From Bombardia bombarda (lineage: Eukaryota > Ascomycota > Sordariomycetes > Sordariales > Lasiosphaeriaceae): a DNA stretch of 64,000 bases. A program made the position numbers and the translations under genes. The stretch spans positions 62,001 through 126,000 of the forward strand of contig JAULSR010000013.1 in NCBI GenBank assembly GCA_030512295.1, written 5' to 3'. Every line of letters starts with the position of its first letter. Within the stretch, counting starts at the first letter, position 1. The notes beneath the pieces are model-generated. The model did no database searches and was not told the origin of the DNA. It saw only the letters and a program-made list of their open reading frames with translations. Positions 55,024 to 64,000 of the stretch are shown here, piece by piece.

Positions 55024-56982
55024 CTACATCCACACCCGGTCGCAGATTCTGCAGAGATCCTGCCCCCCAGGTATTCTTCTATTCGTGTCTGCGGAGGCTG
55101 GTGTTGACAACAAGCAGCGGAAGCGAACATGAACATCGGATGTGAGATCAAGACTCAGAATAAAAGCCGACAGCGTCCTGGAGTCGCAATCCTGGTACGC
55201 ACCCAAGAGAAGGGATTCGATCAGAGGATGGGCAGCAAGACCCTGCCTAGTCAGACACTTGAGTGTCAAGAAGGTCTCCAGCCCAGCCCGGCATGCGCTC
55301 TGCCACTGTGGGCAGTCCTCGGGTCTGTCCTCGGGGGTGGTGAATATTTGCATGAACTCATCCACCGTCCCCATGTATTTTATAAATGTAGTGCGCGCCA
55401 TAACCTCCTCCTCTGAGTTCTCATCAGGAGCAGTGTCGATGGTGCTGCACCTCTCGGCAATGGCGTGGCAGGCGACAAAATCGCGTGATGCCAGCGCCAG
55501 CTCCATCAGATCATGTCCCTTTCTGTCCTTGACTAGCGGGCTGGCGCCGAGGTTGAACAGGGTATCGATCAAAAGGGCCCGATTTTGGTTGTGGCACCGG
55601 TGGTAGACAATGTTCCAAGGTCTCTGGTATGTAAACAGATACTCGGGCGGTTCAAACAGGGAGGTCAAAAGCGTCACCCCGGTCTCGCCAGGCTCATTGA
55701 CGTCGATATTGTTGCTTTTGACCACGGACGTCAGAAACTCGGCCACGGCCATGGTATGGGTGGTGGACGATACCCTTGTAGCCTCCAACACTTTCCTCCT
55801 TTTTCGGCCTGGGGCTGTTGTTTTCTGGTGCCTCGGTGACCCAGGTATATACTCCCAGGGAAAGTGTTCGGTGGCAGCGAGATAGCAGGCAATCTCGAGT
55901 GGCCGTAACCCTCTCATCCTGGAAAATCGCTTTGGGTCGGGCTGAAAGCCGTAGTACCATGACCATGGGGCTCTGGATAGGTCGGGCGGCACCTTGCCAA
56001 AGGCCACATCGAGGCTGGCGCCAGCTTTGACCAACCTCTCGGCTTCATCGAACCTTCCTAACATGATGGCATGGACAAGAAGGGTAAATCCTTCCTCGAT
56101 GTCGTGATTCACGTCCGCTCCAACGCTTAGGAGGTAATAGAAGGCCTCCCAGTTCTCGTTAAGATAGGCCAACCAAATAGGAGGAAGACCTGCGCTGTTT
56201 GGTGCGGCAATATCAAACAGTCCCGTCCCGAGAAGACATTTTATCATGTCCAGGCCATTCTGTCCCGGCAGGGTGGCGGCAGTATGGAGCAATGATACGG
56301 CCTTGTGAGACGGGCAGAAATCGTGCGGGACTCCGGAGCCCAGAAGAAAGCTCGCAATGTCGACACGGCCGTGGCGGACAGCAACGTATAAAGGGGTTGT
56401 GCAAACATCTGTATTTCTAGTACCCCGGCACAATGTCTGTATTCTGCGCAAAGGGCCCTCTGGCAAGATGCTGAGGCGGTGGCGCTGGCAGTGCAATTCC
56501 AGAGATGCCCCTCTCCCAATGAGCAGCTTAACCGTGTTCAAGTTGCCTCCAATGACCGCCACGTGCAATGGATAAAGCCTTTTGTAGTGGAGGAAAGTTT
56601 CGGGCTGTGAGCCATCAGAAAATTTCTTCCACACACGCGCAGCGTCCCAATTTGGTGAAACCGGAGTATGTACGGGCCAGCTCTGAGTCAAGTTGTTTTG
56701 GTCTGCCTCGGAGCGGAGGAGACAGTCGGCTCCATACGTCAGCCCCAGGTATGATACCATAAAGAGAAACACGGGGTCGCTCTGTAAGTAAGCATCAAGC
56801 CTTGGTTGCATCTTGTCGACTATCATGCGGGGGGTGGCCTCAATGAGTCTTAAAAGATCCAGGTCGCTGAGAAGATCGCTGATGCATAGGATTAATTCAG
56901 CTGGAAGGTTGGTGAGACATGCTGCCTCAGGGGTGGAGGCTGATGTGGGTGGTGCCGTCATGGTATTTGTCGTCATTTCCAT
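55024..56982 (-). CDS. F-box/ankyrin-repeat protein
   Basis: Single exon, 652 aa. The N-terminal F-box reads LTNLPAELILCISDLLSDLD followed by LLRLIEATPR. Ankyrin units follow, for example LYPLHVAVIGGNLNTVKLLI, TTPLYVAVRHGRVDIASFLL, SLLHTAATLPGQNGLDMIKC, LPPIWLAYLNENWEAFYYLL and EGFTLLVHAIMLGRFDEAER. The C-terminal part (GHDLMELALASRDFVACHAI, then a cysteine-bearing end) is family-specific. By family it would be an SCF adaptor whose ankyrins pick the substrate. It is a paralogue of the frameshifted gene at 36574-39537 and the fragment at 33978-34457, and is the only unbroken copy in the window. The substrate is unknown. An extra 3' exon cannot be excluded. Confidence 0.82.
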   Translation of the reverse strand: MEMTTNTMTAPPTSASTPEAACLTNLPAELILCISDLLSDLDLLRLIEATPRMIVDKMQPRLDAYLQSDPVFLFMVSYLGLTYGADCLLRSEADQNNLTQSWPVHTPVSPNWDAARVWKKFSDGSQPETFLHYKRLYPLHVAVIGGNLNTVKLLIGRGASLELHCQRHRLSILPEGPLRRIQTLCRGTRNTDVCTTPLYVAVRHGRVDIASFLLGSGVPHDFCPSHKAVSLLHTAATLPGQNGLDMIKCLLGTGLFDIAAPNSAGLPPIWLAYLNENWEAFYYLLSVGADVNHDIEEGFTLLVHAIMLGRFDEAERLVKAGASLDVAFGKVPPDLSRAPWSWYYGFQPDPKRFSRMRGLRPLEIACYLAATEHFPWEYIPGSPRHQKTTAPGRKRRKVLEATRVSSTTHTMAVAEFLTSVVKSNNIDVNEPGETGVTLLTSLFEPPEYLFTYQRPWNIVYHRCHNQNRALLIDTLFNLGASPLVKDRKGHDLMELALASRDFVACHAIAERCSTIDTAPDENSEEEVMARTTFIKYMGTVDEFMQIFTTPEDRPEDCPQWQSACRAGLETFLTLKCLTRQGLAAHPLIESLLLGAYQDCDSRTLSAFILSLDLTSDVHVRFRCLLSTPASADTNRRIPGGQDLCRICDRVWM

Positions 56983-57567
56983 GGGCTTATAGAGTTTGTA
57001 GCGCGACTGAAGAAGAGAGTTAGAATGAAAAAGATTGGAGGTTGTTACGCTCCAGTCAGGTCACCACGGAATTTATGGCTGGCCAGGGAATCATCAAACA
57101 AGCTACCTCGGTAGAGAGCATAGCTTCAACATACAACTCACGTGTCTACCTACACCCGTTCAAAAATCAACGGCTACCAATCTGACTTTCTCTATCGCCG
57201 CACTTAAATACCTAGAAGAATGACCGGCATCTTCAAAGCCAAACTGCAACAACCCATACATGTACCCAGCCCAAGCTCCATAATCATTTACATCCCTTTA
57301 TATCCACATTCCCAAACCTTTACCGACTTTGAGCACCGATATCAGCAGCGTCCAATGCGAGTGACATGGAGTACTGCAGCCGCGCCAGTGTCGGACTGGC
57401 TCCGCACCATGCACTCGACGCCCCTGTCCACCCTCCACACCCCGTTCGGACCCATGACAAACTTCTTTCCCATCATCTCAACCTCGACAACGCCCTGCGC
57501 CACTGAGCAAATACTTGTCTCATTTTCTTCGGCTGCAGCCTCCTCGTGTAATACTGCAATGGCCATA
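56983..57567. other. Intergenic, ankyrin gene promoter
   Basis: Small antisense frames only; no gene recognised. Confidence 0.5.
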
Positions 57568-60500
57568 TCACCGGCCTGTAGCTCGACTACCAAGTGATGG
57601 TGACATTTCAATCGAATGCAGAACTGTGTCTTCAGACTCCTCTCTCTTTATCGCTGGTAGCCAGCTCTTCCTCCTAGTTCTAGTCGAAGCAGTAGCTTTC
57701 CCAGTCTGTCGCACCTCCGTCTCTGGTTCAGACACTGCCTCTCTCGTTGCGGCGGCCTGGCTCTTCTCCGACTGCTCCTTCTTGATATGAAGACGTCGTG
57801 AGCGTCGCACCTTTCTATCAGCATCCGGTACTTCTACAAACGTCAAACCAAGATGTTCCCATTGTGGCCCAACAGCCGCTGATGGCGGTAGCTCGCGCTG
57901 GTTTGATGATCCAGACTCAGTATCGTTCTCTCGCGCGCCTGACATTAGCAGCGCTTCTTGGCTCCTCAATAATGGTTCTTCCTCGCCGTCAGGGCCAAGG
58001 TGTATCCACCCATCGTCATCTCCCCGTAGCTGAGCAGATGGCGGCGTATTTTGAGGTTCTAACAGCAACTCGCTGTTACCGAAACAAACAATCGTTGACT
58101 TGGTGTCCTCGTTACTACCACTGGCCTCTGCATCGTCGTTTGATGTTGACGAATAATGCTCGTCCATCTGTCGTGTACTCATCGCTGCTTCCTCAACCAC
58201 ATAGCTTTGACTTCCTACAGCCATCTCCCCTTGCCGATATCCAAAATCATCATACTGGTATATGTGCCCATTTTGGTCCCCTCCCCACGGAGGCGACTGG
58301 GGGTAATAATCCGGCGATAGCTGCTGCTGCGGTGACTGGTATCCCAGTCCCGCGCTGACCAGCTCCTCTGGAGAGAACTGCCTACGATTGAGTATACTCC
58401 GTGCCGACGGCCCCTGCTGCTCATCACTGTCATCTCCTCCAGCAAGATAATCAGCAGCTGCAGCCGGCAACCGCGGTGGTCGATAAACGCAATTGCAACA
58501 GCACCGACTGTCGTCACGGCCCGAGTCGTAGAAGTAACTCATCATGGCAAAGGATGCCATCTGCGGTGGTACCACGCATTCCGGGAACGGGAAGTCGCAG
58601 TCCACCACTCTACTGCCCTGGATCTCGCGTATGGCTGGGATGGCAGCACAGATGTGGCAGGGGGAGCGCTGGGCAGACCCGCAGAGATAGACGAGTAGCG
58701 AACAGAGGGTATTGTCCATTTTGGGGTTGATGTATTCGTTCACGAGCTGGTGTCTTATGGCCCGAGGGAGGGAGCGTTGGCGCGGGTAGGAGAGCAGCTC
58801 CGTGATAAGAGGGTTGTCTGTGGGCATTGATGTGTTTGGGGGCAGATATCGCAGAAGGTATTGCCAGAGATTGGTGTTAACGGCAGGATCTCGGTTAGGA
58901 TAAACGTATGCGTTGGCCTCGGTGACGTCGATGGGGATAAGGGCGGGTACCTCGACAGCGCGGCGGCGCGGTCCGGGCTTGATTATGGATAGACAGGCTT
59001 GGGCAGACATCAGTGGTGTTGACGGTGGATGATGGGATGTGTCCAAATCACTGCTGTTGGAGTCACCGTTGCTATCTCTGCCGGTTTCATTGGCGATAGC
59101 GCCACGGAGATGGCTGGTCTGAACGGAATCCATGGTGTTCGTTGTTACAGGGTTTGAAAACCTGACGGAATCCAGATGATTGTATCCCACAGGATATCTT
59201 GCCCGAGGCTCCACGATTCGAGGTGCAGTGTTCGAGCCGTCCGCATTTAGATCGATGAAATCCTTCGTGACAACACAAGCTGATAGCTCTCCAGTCTTGG
59301 CGTCCGGGTTTCGGCGACGGCCAACGACTGAGAACGTTCCGTCGCCGTTGTCATTAAGGAGACAGGCCTCGTGGATGTTCTGTTGATAATGGTACGCCAC
59401 AGATGTCAGAGTCATGACTGAAGGGGGAACACATGGTGGATATATATGAAACATACCGTAAAGTGTTGGCCAAGCCACCACGACTTGTGAAAGATCATCT
59501 GGCAGTCACGGATCGGGCATATCCAAGGCTCGGTGCTGCCATCTCGAGGCTGGTATCCACGAGGAAACAGTGCACCCTGACCCTCGACCCTGCGGTAAGA
59601 GTCGTCTTGAACGCTGGTAAGCAGACAAATCTAACCTCAGAGTCAGGAACAAAATCGACTCACATAGGTGCCCCCTCCATTCAGAGTAGAGTCTACCATC
59701 GCAACGTGTTAGTGGCGTGTCTTCAAGGCTACTATCGGGGCTTGGGACATTTCCATCTTTGTTGGCATCAGCTTCTGGATGACTTTTGTCCTTGGCCTGA
59801 GCAGTCACGTCGACCTTGGAATCCCACTCCTCGTCGTCCGACTCAATCTTGATCTTCACGTTAGACAGACTCGACATCGAGTCTTGCGAGGTATTATGCT
59901 CTTCTTGTAGTTGAGAAGTTGTCTCCAGAATTGGGGAACTCAAGCCCTCTTTGTTTTTGAGGTGCGCCTTCTCCTGGGCGTTGTCCGATGTTCCTTCAAA
60001 AGCTATCTTCCCCTTCACGTCTTGGACCTCGTTATCGTTGTTTCCAATGACACATGAAATGCCAACATCGTGATGTGGTGACGGCTGCCGATCGAGGGAT
60101 GTTGTCGCGCTCGTGATACTAGCCGTAACCGATATCGCATCATCAGTCTGACTCTTCGCCAAAGTCTTCTTCAGCTTCGTTGTTTTGGAGTCCTCCGTCC
60201 ACCGAAGGCTTGCTTGAGTTTCCAAACTTTCGCCAATGGACAAGTTCTTCCCTCCTTCCCTTGATTCAAGAAGGCCTGGTGTCTGGGATGTTGTAGTCGG
60301 AGATGATGGGCGTTCGCCCGTATCAGCAGATGGATGGGGTTTGATCGCGTCGCTAATGAGCTGCCGGCGTTTGGGCGTTGGGGAACCATCCTCTGGATCC
60401 TCAGAGGAACGCTTCTGTAGGTTATGGGTATTGCGAACTAGTGGTGTTGTAGGTGACGCTTCTTCCGAGCCGTGGAGTTGTCTGCGTTTTGGCATGGGAG

Positions 60501-60776
60501 AGCCCTCCTCTGGCTCTTTAGAGGTGCGCTTTCGTAGACTCTTAGACACAGAGCTCGGCGATGCAGAAACTGTAGAGTGTGCGTCATCTATTGGGTTGTG
60601 TTGGGTCGCCTCTCGAATGGCAGATGATAAACCAGCATCATTGACCTCGCCCCCCTTCACATCAGATGGAGAAGCCGTAGAGTGAAGGCGGGGGAGGGGA
60701 AGGGGGAAAGGGGATTGTCAGGTTGGCCATGATCTTGTGCTTGGCCATGGCCAGGGCCTCGCTTGCACTCATCCAT
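57568..60776 (-). CDS. Large probable nuclear protein with C2H2-type finger; 5' end unresolved
   Basis: The exons I can support are complement(57568-59379, 59457-59589, 59636 to about 60717), with introns of 77 and 46 bp. The short exon and the next join to give EPWICPIRDCQMIFHKSWWL then GQHFT|NIHEACLLND, a CX5C...H finger like those of fungal C2H2 proteins. Upstream is a long disordered Ser/Pro/Glu-rich region with two SPxPKRRQL elements (nuclear signal-like). Downstream, PCHICAAIPAIREIQGSRVV...CDFPFPECVVPPQM is a second cysteine-rich block, then a disordered tail with basic clusters. The likely start MDECKRGPGHGQ (60776) is in a different frame from the next exon; the change falls in a pyrimidine tract (about 60690-60715). 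This could be a missed intron, a real frameshift or sequence error. Function not recognised. Confidence 0.6.
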
Positions 60777-61811
60777 GTCTTCGGAAAGCGCAGACCAAGG
60801 GTGTGGGTGTGGTTCGTGCTAGACAAAGAGCCAAGGCGAGGAGTGTTCCTGTTAGTGATAGGGTTTATCATAAAATCACTCGGGAGTGATCGGTTGTTGT
60901 TAGAATAATAGTCATGCATTGGCTTCCCAAATGCGTTTCGCATAGGGCAATGGGATTTTCGTCACTGAGATTTCGCAGATGGATAAAAGTCCGAAACGGT
61001 TGGAAGTTTGCCATACTAAAAGAGACTCGAATGAGGAGGGGTGGCGGGATTTATAGACAGACGGCCGTGGCTGCATCAGAGGCAGACTGGTTCGGTCTGG
61101 GTTGCTCAGACTTCATCCACGTTGGCCTGGAGGAGTCAATGATGACGCAGTACAGATACGAAATGACCGTGAACAACCAGACGGATTGCACAAGGGTGCA
61201 ACTCATGACCGTTCAACCCTGATGCGGACCTAAAAACCCAGGGCGAGGGAGGAGAAAGAACCAGACAGGTTTCAAAACACTCATAATGGCGCTAATATGG
61301 TGCTAAATGAAGTATTATCAGCCAGCTTGCAGGTCTAGGATTGACGGCAGAAAGAGAAAAAGAGACACAGCCTGTATGTAAACAGAATGCAAGAAGCAAG
61401 CTTGCAGAATAGGCGATCCAGCAATTGTGAGATACTCGACCCGGGCATTAGGCTCCCCGCGACGTCTCCCACAACTTTGAAGAGACAAAATGACATTATG
61501 CAGGCGTGGTGGTCAGCTTAATCAGAGCTCGGAACTACTACACCACAGAATTGCTCATCGAGCTGTCAGCCGGTTAGCTCAAGCATGACCCCAGTCACAC
61601 CAAGTGGCCAGGTTCCTGTAACACCTACCCACTCAGTTTGAGCCACGGACTGAAGGGTATTGTCCACCAGACCTATTTCGTTGGGGCCACATCACATAGG
61701 TGTACAAAATGTATTTGTGACAATATTTATACAGTGCTCCGACAATCACGCGGATGTACGTGAGTTGCGGCAAATCATACACATCCATCTGACATTCGAC
61801 ACACGCACCTC
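60777..61811. other. Intergenic, no gene recognised
   Basis: Promoter of the preceding gene plus the 3' flank of bL27m. Frames at 60914-61222 and 61660-61815 show no family content. Confidence 0.5.
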
Positions 61812-63030
61812 TCATGCCTCAACCTTCTTCTCGGCAGCCTGGCTGGCCAGTTTGGCCTTGATGTTCTCCTTCTCCTTGGCCGCGATCTCGGCCCTTGCGT
61901 TTGTCCTGAGCTCTCTCTTGGCGGCGACAAACTTCTGGTACTGCTCGCGCCTGGCTGCTTTCTCGTACTTCCTGATCTTGATGGCCTTCTTGACATACTC
62001 GTTACTCCGTCTGCGCGAGCGCATCTTTTGCTTCCTGGATCCGGTCTTCTCCGTGCCGGCAACGCTGCCAACGTCATTGACGAGACGGCCAATCTCCCAG
62101 TTGGACTCGCGGTAGCTGTAGTCGTCCTGCAGACGCAGCACACGGGTGCCGCGGCGCGCTTGCATCTCTGCCTCCTTCTCTGCCTTCAGGGCTGCCATCC
62201 GGGCTTCGTAGTCCTGTCTGCTCTGGACCTTCTCCTTGATCAGGGTCGCAAGGATGGCATTTCCAGGGGAGAGTGATTTGGTGGGAAGTATGGAGGCGCG
62301 GGTTTGTGCTTCTGTGACAGCAGCGACGGGGGCGCCGGATGTGGGTTTTGTCTCGGAGGTGGCGGCCGTGGGCGCCTCTGTCTCGGCGACGGGGGTCTCT
62401 ACCTCCTCGTGGCGGGTGACTGAAAGCGGGATACCGCTGGGGCCGAGAGTGGGCTCGACGGACTCGTCGGTCCTTCGGGGGACAGCAACGAAGCCGAACT
62501 TGCGCTTCCTCGGGGCGCCGACGGGGTAGGGGAGCTTGTCGTCCTTGTTGAAGACGACGCCAATGTACTGACGCTTTGGGTGGCGCTGGGGATCGCGGTA
62601 GTACTTGACGTAGCCAGTGGCGGCGGCGTGGATGGTGTGGTCTCGGCCGATGATTGCATTCTCACCGGGGTGCCATATTGTGCCGCGTTGCTTGTAGAGG
62701 ATGTTTCCAGGCTGCACGAACTGGTCTGGTGGGAGAGACAGAGGGAATGTCAGGCGCGTCTCGATGGGCGGCGAAGAGTGGACACAACGTACCGCCAGTC
62801 TTCTTGGCTCCCAGCTTCTTGGGTATAGGGTTCTTGGGCTTCAGCTTGTAGGCGCCCTGGGACTTGACACTGGCGTATCGCCTGCCCTCAGCGTTGGGGT
62901 TGGCGTTGGCATTGGCATTGGCATTGGCAATTGAGAGCTGGGCGAAGCGGTCTGTCAGGCTCGTTGCCAATGGTCTGCAGCTGCTCGCAGCAGCCCTCTG
63001 TAGGGGCCGCCGCAGCTGTATTAGATGCAT
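61812..63030 (-). CDS. Mitochondrial large ribosomal subunit protein bL27m
   Basis: Component of the mitoribosome near the peptidyl transferase centre. CDS complement(61812-62725, 62793-63030), 383 aa, one 67-bp intron (GTACGT...CACCAG). The start MHLIQLRRPLQRAAASS gives an Arg-rich mitochondrial targeting sequence, followed by an Asn-Ala repeat from a DNA microsatellite (about 62893-62930). The bL27 domain reads LGAKKTGG|DQFVQPGNILYKQ, RGTIWHPGENAIIGRDHTIH, and AAATGYVKYYRDP. Fungal bL27m carries a long C-terminal extension; here about 240 residues, Glu/Lys/Arg-rich and coiled-coil-like (NEYVKKAIKIRKYEKAARRE). Divergent from LCL2 with 446 bp between starts. Confidence 0.93.
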
Positions 63031-63476
63031 TGGGCGTGGAGGGGGCGGTGGCGGGCTTCGACACTCGACGGCTCGTGGATCGCGAATATCGAAGACGAAG
63101 GTCGGAAAGTCGGAAATGGATGCAGACAGACGCACCTCGCTCGCTCGCCTGGCCCGAAACTGCTGGGCGTGAAGTTTTCTGCTTAGTCACCACCCTCCCC
63201 AGGTACCCTTTTGCGCTGAAGAGGCCCTTGGCGCTGGCCCCCTGGCTGCTAATGTACCTACTGATAAGATAAGCCCCCACCCCTGCACCTACAGACGAGC
63301 GGCAGGGGATGCAGCTCCGATTTGGCCAGCAAGGCCGTTTGTTTCACTGAATCACTGCACCACGCTGTCGCCAATCCCGCCCATTAAATCGTGTCCTGTT
63401 TCAACCACTGTCAATCTCTTTCGATAGCATTCAGACCTACCAAAAGGAAAGAAAAAAAAATAGAACTGACCTCACG

Positions 63477-63900
63477 ATGCGTTTCCTTATTGTCCTCTTT
63501 GCCCTTGCAGGCTCCGTCTCGGCGCAATTTGGCTTTTTCGACCAAATGTTTGGCGGCGGCGGCCAGCAGCAGCAGCAGGCGCCCCAAAACGTGCCCAGCG
63601 ACTCGACCATGTATCGCGCCAACTATGAGCGCTCCCATTGCGACAACTACCTCTGCCCCGACACCCTCGGTATGTTTGCTTGCTTAGCCCGTGAATTCCA
63701 AAAGCGCAAATAATTCCTAACCGACCACGTCGCCGACAACAGCTTGCGTCCATTTTCCTCACCACTGCCCCTGCGCATGGCCCTCCCACGAAGACAAGTT
63801 CGAGCTCGGAGAGGGACATCGGATTTGCGTCTCCAAGGGCGGCTTCAAGGCCGGAGAGGCGGCGAGAAAGGTCGAGCTCGCAAGAAAAGGACTTCTATGA
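63477..63900 (+). CDS. LCL2: Long chronological lifespan protein 2 (LCL2), ER protein
   Basis: Small secretory-pathway protein; in yeast LCL2 is linked to ER-associated degradation and chronological lifespan. CDS join(63477-63669, 63743-63900), 116 aa, one 73-bp intron (GTATGT...ACAACAG). A signal peptide (MRFLIVLFALAGSVSA) is followed by QFGFFDQMFGGGGQQQQQAP, the family start with its Gly/Gln run, then HCDNYLCPDTLACVHFPHHC, CAWPSHEDKFELGEG and ICVSKGGFKAGEAARKVELA. The cysteine pattern and C-terminal ARKGLL match the family over its whole length. Confidence 0.95.
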
Positions 63901-64000
63901 TGGCGAAAACAAAATATTTACCCCATTGCGACATTGCGACTGGGAGAAACAAATCCGAGACATCTCGCGCAGAGACATACACACACGCGCGCACTCATAT

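Noticed and set aside
14620..57680. CTAGAACTAG strings at several places (about 14626, 14813, 28741, 46637, 57673) resembling a cloning polylinker
   Set aside because: The flanks differ at each site and no other polylinker sites adjoin, so this is a recurrent short palindrome-like word, not vector contamination.

Overview
The window reads as nuclear DNA of a filamentous ascomycete (Pezizomycotina, most likely a Sordariomycete). Genes have one to five short introns (46-125 bp) with fungal donor, branch and acceptor signals. The 5S rRNA gene is dispersed rather than sitting in an rDNA repeat. The families present are typically fungal: Zn2Cys6 regulator, UstYa/DUF3328, fungal rhodopsin-type 7TM, NACHT proteins and F-box/ankyrin proteins. 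No species is claimed. Exon joins were worked out by hand from splice signals and reading frame.

Region 1 (1-15.5 kb) is mostly conserved housekeeping: UV-damage endonuclease (cut by the window start), a PARP, a 5S rRNA gene, a small TATA-driven gene, a TPR remnant, TAF11, tRNA-Cys, GTP cyclohydrolase I, thymidylate kinase and a shortened 5S rRNA copy.

Region 2 (15.5-30.5 kb) is accessory: an FAD monooxygenase, a broken NACHT-type NLR, two lineage-specific proteins (one polytopic membrane protein), a transcription factor with two tandem Zn2Cys6 clusters, and a secreted ice-binding (DUF3494) protein.

Region 3 (30.5-41 kb) is gene-poor and A+T-richer. It holds two inverted copies of a short Tc1/mariner-like MITE bracketing a fragment and a frameshifted copy of an F-box/ankyrin gene family.

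Region 4 (41-57 kb) is the most interesting. An O-methyltransferase and a 7TM receptor-like protein are followed by a compact set: two UstYa-family oxidase genes, a 68-residue secreted peptide with two Lys-Arg sites and an acidic Tyr/Trp tail, and an MFS exporter. This is the composition expected of a dikaritin-type RiPP locus with an unusual, non-repetitive precursor. A 685-bp element with perfect 22-bp terminal inverted repeats lies just past the transporter, followed by a possible solo LTR and an intact F-box/ankyrin paralogue.

Region 5 (57-64 kb) returns to conserved genes: a large probable nuclear C2H2-type protein, mitochondrial ribosomal protein bL27m, and the divergently transcribed ER protein gene LCL2.
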